Shown here: positions 58,631 through 64,000 of the stretch, piece after piece
How positions within the stretch are numbered: position 1 is the first letter of the stretch
Layout: each line of letters starts with the position of its first letter
Origin: Yponomeuta sedellus
Taxonomy: Eukaryota > Arthropoda > Insecta > Lepidoptera > Yponomeutidae
Length of the DNA stretch: 64,000 bases
Direction: 5' to 3'
NCBI GenBank assembly: GCA_934045075.1
Contig: OW203723.1
Location: 3,798,577-3,862,576, forward strand
Translations under genes and position numbers: made by a program
The notes under the pieces: generated by a model
The model's input: only the letters and a program-made list of their open reading frames with translations
What the model was told of the DNA's origin: nothing
Database searches by the model: none

Positions 58631-59490
58631 GTATTTTTACTTTATCTGATAGTGCATTTCATAAGCTATTCGGAAATATTTTTTACATTGTGGTAGCTGC
58701 AGCAGTTCTATAGTTATTGCAGTTTTTCTAAAAATGGTACCGGCAGCTCGGCGCGCAAAAATGTAATACGCGCGCGCGGACGTTTGAGGCTTACATGGCC
58801 GCGCGACCCGGACGTTTGAGTGGATAAAGGGAACACGTTACAAATGATATAGTAAAGCTCTTCAAAAACAACTGCTTGGCTCGGATGTGGGAAAAATCTC
58901 GCTTACAATCGTTTTGCCAAAGATTTTACATTACAATTGAGGACTAAACTAAATGTAATGTGATTGCATGCAAGCGGTGGATAATGAAGGATCTTGACTC
59001 TATCCTCATAAGCCCTGGCGTTCTAGAAGTAGGACATCACGAAAAACTTTCTTAATTCACACTCAATGATTTAGTAGAAAGTAAGGAAAACTTACCAGGT
59101 TTGGTAAGGAACAATGATCTCAGTCACAAATAAATGGTCAAGTGCGTGTCAAGCCATGCCCAGTGTAGGGTTCCGTGGGACCGAGACGGCTTTATCCGCT
59201 TTAGATGAAGATAAATAGGCTTAATTTATAAAGGCCTCCTATAATGTTGCGTGCCCTACAGGCTCCACAAAGATCAAGACTTTTTGTTATGTCATCTGTA
59301 TACATGTCTGTCTTAATCTGGAATGTAATAAATTATTGAGTATTGAGTAGATGGAAAAAAGCTCTCTATTGCACAACCAGAAAAAAATAGAAAAACATTT
59401 ATTCAAATACCATAACACACATAAAATCTTGAAAATAATAACATGGCCAGTGAAAGAACACACTTAAGGTAAGAAATACCAATAGCTAAA
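58631..59490. other. Gene-free stretch
   Basis: Positions 58740-58810 are locally GC-rich (GCGCGCGGACGTTTGAG repeats once as CGACCCGGACGTTTGAG). Positions 59350-59405 are a LINE tail scrap. Confidence 0.4.
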
Positions 59491-59494
59491 GTCA

Positions 59495-59757
59495 AGCTGT
59501 GTGGTGTCGCCCTAGACAATAGCACCAACCCAAATTCTTCCCGCGGGTGTCGTAAAAGTTGACTAAGGGACACAAACCAGGGGGTGGGCAGCAGCGCCCG
59601 CTGCAGTACAATTCCACCAAACTGCGATCCCTAACCCGCATGCCCAGCGTGGGGATTATGGGCATTACCCCCCAATGATGGCACAACGTTGCGCTATGGC
59701 GCTCATTAGGGGAGGGCTATGTCCAGCAGTGTCCAGTTCAGCCTGAAGAAGAAGAAT
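59495..59757 (+). repeat. SINE-like repeat with LINE 3' tail, second copy
   Basis: GTGTGGTGTCGCCCTAGACA to GGGCATTACCCCCCAATGAT, then GCGCTATGGCGCTCATTAGG and GGAGGGCTATGTCCAGCAGT. It is parallel to 47930-48190. Confidence 0.65.
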
Positions 59758-60139
59758 ACAAAATTACAATTGGGCCTCGCGACGCATTAAAGAATACTAA
59801 AGAAAATAAAGAAAACTTCGTTTAGGCGGTACTTCTGTCAGCACGATTCTGTGGTAAATGGCTCCTGATTGATTTTTGTTGTGTCTCGAGCCACTCGCGG
59901 CATTAGCTCCGGCTAATCGCTCTTCGGACTTCGGATGAGTTGAGACGAAGAGCTAAATGCGAGGAGGAAGGCGAAGTTTTATTTAAATCGAGGTAGTTGG
60001 GCGGTGTTTTGCGGCTTCGAGTGGGAAGCCTGTTTTGTTTTTCACTCCTTGAACTAGTTTACAGAAACAAAAAATTTGCTGTACGTGAACTGTTCTAAAA
60101 CAAGTTAGTGAAATGAAAAATTGCATACGAAAATTTCAA

Positions 60140-60385
60140 TGTAAAACCTAACTGCAAAGTGATGCAAATTACTTCAGCCAGATGTCGCTTCCTGTACGTA
60201 ATACAGAGAGTATTGTAAAGAGGTTCGAAATTTCACTGATGCCGGTGAGTCGCCCATTGGAAGAGCGCTGGCACGTATAGCCAGAGGTCGCGGGTTCGAA
60301 TAGGTGGAAGTTTTAGCCTCTAAATAGGTTTTTAAAATTTGCCTTAACACGGGTTAGTGCATTAAAAATAAAATAATGCATACGA
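60140..60385 (+). repeat. tRNA-like SINE, box-A-damaged copy
   Basis: The body CCTAACTGCAAAGTGATGCA and GTCGCTTCCTGTACGTAATA is followed by a shortened core. GCCCATTGGAAGAGCGCTGG lacks box A, and GCGGGTTCGAATAGGTGG lacks the right T-arm. The tail to TTAAAAATAAAATAATGC is normal. Confidence 0.75.
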
Positions 60386-60477
60386 AAAGTTTATTGTTAA
60401 ATAGTTTATTTACATCTTTTCATTATTTTCTCCTCTAACCCCTATCTACGCATTTAATACATTCAGATGAACCCGCC

Positions 60478-60825
60478 TTAAGCCGGTTTTTTACTATGGG
60501 ATGTAATTTATTATTCTTAGCTGTCCCCGGCGATGGCAGTGACGTAGCGAACCGGACTGCTATTTAAGGAGCGGCCTAAGCGTGAAGCGCGGCGCGCTCA
60601 CTTGCTCGAGAATCATCAAGACGATCGGACGTGTTTTGTGAAGCTCTGTTATATATCTTTGATGAAAATTGTTATTTTTGATTTGTATGAATAAAGGTCG
60701 TTATTATTAATTTTAGGTTTTTGTATAATTATTTTTAAAAAAATCAGACCCTCTAAAAATATAATATATTGTATGACCAGTGGTAACTTCTTATATTATA
60801 TCCCATAGACAAAAGCCGGCTTTAA
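60478..60825. mobile_element. MITE M4 with TTAA target sites
   Basis: TTAA at 60478-60481 and 60822-60825 bound a 340-bp element. Its left end is GCCGGTTTTTTACTATGGGA, and the right end read inward is AGCCGGCTTTTGTCTATGGG. The inverted repeats extend to about 30 bp (TATGGGATRTAAT). Inside are TATTTAAGG, a GC-rich block and AATAAAGG. TTAA targets fit piggyBac- or Kolobok-type mobilisation. Confidence 0.7.
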
Positions 60826-60844
60826 TAACATTGGACTTTTGCAT

Positions 60845-61192
60845 CTACGTAATGAGATGATTTATACAGTGCCATCTTCACTCACTCTAGAAGGGTGAAG
60901 GGACCACTCGGATGCTGTAGTGCCTGGGACATGGTTTCATAGATGGTGTAGGCTTGCCCAGCACCTATACCATCCTGACAGCTTAGTCGGCCTAGCCCAC
61001 AGGATAGACTAGTCAATACATGCGGAGCCAACCAAGGTGCGGGTTTCCTCACGATGTTTTCCTTCACACTTAGCGTGAGGTATTGTGACTATAAATTCGC
61101 AAATGTACGTAACTTTGAAATTAAACCAAGTCATTGGTACATGCCCGCAATGGAGATCGAAAATGGGTCTGCCCACTGAGCTACCACCGCTT
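60845..61192 (-). repeat. Interspersed repeat Q, longest copy
   Basis: Minus-strand copy from GAGATGATTTATACAGTG through CTGTAGTGCCTGGGACATGG, CACCTATACCATCCTGACAG and CTCACGATGTTTTCCTTCAC. It ends at GGGTCTGCCCACTGAGCTAC, which resembles a reversed tRNA box A. Repeat Q is therefore probably a tRNA-SINE body. Confidence 0.65.
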
Positions 61193-61234
61193 TAAAAACA
61201 TTTAAAAAATATTCTAGCGAGTCGTAAAATAACC

Positions 61235-61405
61235 GGAATTCTTTGACGGTCTCGTCTGAAACCCGAGTGTCTGAGGTGTTTAACATACCTCACACATGTT
61301 ATGGCTTGAGACAGCCAATCTGCGGTGGGCACGCGTGGTGATGGTGCCCAAGCTCTCTTTCTCCGAGAGAAGGCCTGTGCCCTGCAATGGAACGAATACA
61401 GGCTG
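61235..61405 (+). repeat. SINE body fragment
   Basis: GAAACCCGAGTGTCTGAGGT, TACCTCACACATGTTATGGC, CAATCTGCGGTGGGCACGCG and GAGAGAAGGCCTGTGCCCTG. Reverse orientation of 48815-49095. Confidence 0.6.
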
Positions 61406-61481
61406 CGTTTGACTACGCTAAGTCTCAAGCTAAGTTCGGATGTGAGCCTCGTATCTACAAGTTGAGACAGGTCGCCTAATA

Positions 61482-62190
61482 CTATTAACAGACGATCGAA
61501 CTTGGTACGGACCCGACAGCAGATTAGGCGCACCATCGGACCAAGCGAACACGATATAGGACTAGTAGGCGTGACGACCGTATCAAATAACCAAAGATTT
61601 AACGATATGATTGGAAAGCACTTATTTATTTGTATGAAAAAATAGATTACCAAATTTTCAATAAAATAAAAATAATGAAATAAGATGAGATAAGAATATT
61701 CTTTATTGTATTCCGGAAAATTGATACAGAATAGCAGATACAGAAGATAAGATACAATTGGCGGCCTTATTGCTAATAGCAATTTAATACTACTTTTAGC
61801 CACTTTGACTGAAACGCCCATCACACCGCGTGACGTCACGCTTAGGTTAAAGTTGGTAAACTTCACCCGTGCTTTGTTGTGACTACTAGTGATTAAGATG
61901 TGGCGTGACGTCAGATTCGACGCCATGACACTGCGAGCTGTGTTTCCACTGATTTAAAATACGTAATTTCAAAATAGGCCTAAACATTTGTTAGTTTATT
62001 ACTGAAATACAGGTTTTTTTTGTAAATAATAAATGTGTCCCCAAATAAAGAGGATTTAAAAATCTTTCTTCGTGCCTATTGTGTTTGGCAGACAATTTTC
62101 CAGACGAACGGATATAGTACCTATGGAGCGTACCGAATCCGCTGGCCGGACCGTATCAAGTTCGATCGTCTATTAATAGCAATAAGTCGT
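61482..62190. mobile_element. TIR element M5 interrupted by a LINE tail
   Basis: The left arm CTAATACTATTAACAGACGA, TCGAACTTGGTACGGACCCG and the right arm (read inward) GCTATTAATAGACGATCGAA, CTTGATACGGTCCGGCCAGC form a roughly 55-bp inverted repeat. The 600-bp middle contains a LINE 3'-end repeat at 61680-61800 (AAGATGAGATAAGAATATTC, GGCGGCCTTATTGCTAATAG). A long chance frame of 244 codons crosses it. Confidence 0.6.
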
Positions 62191-62439
62191 GCAAGCCAGG
62201 ATTAGAATCCACGATCTCCTAAAGCCAACCGTAGTGTACATTAAGTTATCAACATAATGAGGTTAGTACCTCCAGCTTGCTCCTGGACCCTGCTCAAACT
62301 TTCCCGGCAGCTCCTCGCCTGTAGTCGAACACGTCAAATCAGAGGATGACGCATACATGGTAAAATTGAGACATCGGTGACACTTTCGGTAAAGTTCACA
62401 AAGTTTTAACGTCAATTTGTCTATTTTTTGTCTAAAATG

Positions 62440-62632
62440 TCCGGTCCGGTCCAGTGCGGTCCGGTCCGGTCCGGCCCGGTCCTGGCCGTACCGGTCCGGT
62501 AAGGTCCGGTCCGGTCCGGTCCGGTCCGGTCCGGTCCGGTCCGATCCGGTCCGGTCCGGTCCGGTCCGGTCCGGTCCGGTCCGGTCCGGTCCGGTCCGGT
62601 CCGGTCTGGTCCGGTCCGGTCCGGTCCGGTAA
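62440..62632. repeat. (CCGGT)n minisatellite
   Basis: About 190 bp of CCGGT with variants (CCAGT, CCGAT, CTGGT, AAGGT) mostly in the first third and at single later sites. Five-base units keep frames open and spell RSGPV; this is not a gene. Confidence 0.95.
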
Positions 62633-62829
62633 TTTTTACGTTTTAATTTCTATTAGAAAGTACCTCACAGTACGATACAAATAGCGTGTGCTATGGTAAC
62701 AAAGGACATCAAACATGCTGAGCCCAGACTCAGGTGATTATAGTACATAAAGTAATAGTATTTACGAGGGTTGACAGGGCACAATACTGAGAATAGTTTT
62801 AATAGTATGTGCCGGCATTTGTAATATAA

Positions 62830-63030
62830 ACCCTTTGCATGCCCCCACTGCTGCGGCACGGCTCTTCCTATATCGCAGGAAGGTTAGGCCATACTCCGCC
62901 ACGGGGGCCAGGTCCGGGTTCATAGAGGATTGTAAGACAGTGGCGGGCCTTACTGTCAGAATTCATCAAGCCGCCCAGAGGCCTCTAGCATGGCTTCACT
63001 ACAAGATAGCCGGTTCAGAGGTTTGCTAAC
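62830..63030 (-). repeat. 5S rRNA-like SINE 3' body
   Basis: AACCCTTTGCATGCCCCCAC, CTTCCTATATCGCAGGAAGG, TACTCCGCCACGGGGGCCAG, GATTGTAAGACAGTGGCGGG and CATCAAGCCGCCCAGAGGCC. It stops before the 5S-like head. Confidence 0.65.
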
Positions 63031-64000
63031 AATCAGCGTTGTGTTCAACACAACATTTATGCTGAGCAAATTCCTTTTTATCAATATCCTAAGTCTGTAT
63101 AATAAATATAAATTATTATTAAGTTTTTTGTAATGTGATAATGATAAATAAATGTTTTTTCAATTTCAATTTCAATTATGAGCTATGACAAAATAAGCAG
63201 CAAGAGAATACCTTATTTTAAAGACAATCGCGCATATTTAGCACGAGCGCTGGCACAAATGATATACGGGATTTTAGTTGGCAACTTGCGTCGAAGTTTA
63301 ATAGTTTACTTTATGATTTCGATGCCGCTTACTTTATGGCTGTGCCAACAGTTTGATGGCAACATAAAAGTTACCTGTATGACATGGAAGTGATACTATA
63401 AAAATGTTAGTCTTCGCAAGCGACAGTGTTCCTAGTATGCAAAATCCAAGGTTTCTAAAGCTGCACGTCGACGTAGAAACTGTAAACTCGACAAATACGT
63501 ACTTTTGTCTCCAAACTGAACTGAAATGAGAACTGCCAGTTTTTATTTTAATAGAATTGCACTGTATCTGACAAGTAGGTAAATATTTTCTTGGTAGGTT
63601 CCGTTTTCTGTTATAAGTTAAGAATAATTATTATTAACTTCCACATAACGCAATCCTGGTCCCAAACATGATAATATTTTGTATTTTGACTATAATCCTC
63701 AATATCATGGTTAGTAATTTAATTGTTTCGTTATCCAGCAAAATTACGAGATCACCCGACTACTTTTGTTTGGACGCATGTTATTTACCCGCAACTCTTT
63801 AATTTGGCTCTGCAGCACCTTGATTATGTAACTTTTCACTCATACATTTGTGTACAAAACCGCAAGATCTATTGAGCTGACCCCCATTTTCTCGTACTCT
63901 AACATACTGTTAATCTACTCTTAACAGCTGTCAAATGTTTTTTTTGTATGCACTTTGTCCAACTTACGGAATAGATTAACGGCTAGTTATTGTACCAGAA
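63031..64000. other. Gene-free stretch
   Basis: AT-rich. A 71-codon frame (63178-63393) starting MSYDKISSKRIPYFKDNRAY has a hydrophobic patch (RSLIVYFMISMPLTLWL) but no recognised family. It may be chance. Confidence 0.35.

Noticed and set aside
61192..61926. 244-codon minus-strand frame
   Set aside because: It crosses a SINE fragment, a TIR arm and a LINE tail, so it cannot be one gene.

Overview
The window reads as an insect, most likely lepidopteran, genomic stretch made almost entirely of transposable elements. The reasons are AT-rich unique DNA with eukaryotic intron, TATA and poly-A signals, jockey-clade LINEs, a BEL/Pao LTR retrotransposon, Transib and Penelope-like elements, tRNA-derived and 5S rRNA-derived SINEs, MITEs and long microsatellites. 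No host gene is recognised with confidence, and there is no bacterial operon, CRISPR array or complete rRNA gene.

Layout. Positions 1-10.7 kb hold old, broken repeats: a Penelope-like RT fragment, LINE 3' ends, several SINE families, one copy of a TA-flanked MITE and fold-back repeats carrying GAAACGTCG arms. Positions 10.7-41.4 kb form a nested complex. A BEL/Pao element (5' LTR from 13483, gag 16832-18505, pol 18506-22396, 3' LTR from 22432) sits in a CATAC microsatellite. Its roughly 1.94-kb LTR has received jockey-clade insertions at two exact positions: site 1 (TSD GCGCGCGCGGG) and site 2 (TSD ATTGTCAGTCA). One insertion is an autonomous LINE (A, 23475-31561) with an intact ORF2. The other three are ORF1-only half-LINEs (15298-16625, 35393-37799, 38584-40964). 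LINE A was itself hit by a Transib transposon (27100-30037) with a complete, intron-containing transposase of the RAG1-like family. About 3.8 kb (10701-14525) recurs as a direct copy at 31568-35392; this second copy leads into another LTR whose right end has the expected CATAC target duplication.

Positions 41.1-64 kb return to dispersed repeats: a 270-bp CATA array, MITEs with long terminal inverted repeats, many SINE copies, LINE tails (one interrupted by a clean MITE insertion with an 8-bp TSD) and a CCGGT array.

The insertion order can be read directly: BEL first, then jockey LINEs in its LTRs, then Transib inside LINE A. ORF2 of LINE A could supply reverse transcriptase and endonuclease in trans to the ORF1-only relatives and possibly to SINEs; that is inference. 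The most notable observations are the Transib terminal repeats, whose conserved blocks are offset by about 10 bp between the two ends (reminiscent of 12/23 recombination signals), the half-LINE family reusing the same LTR sites, the 5S rRNA-like SINE, and the recurrent fold-back copies of the tRNA-like SINE.
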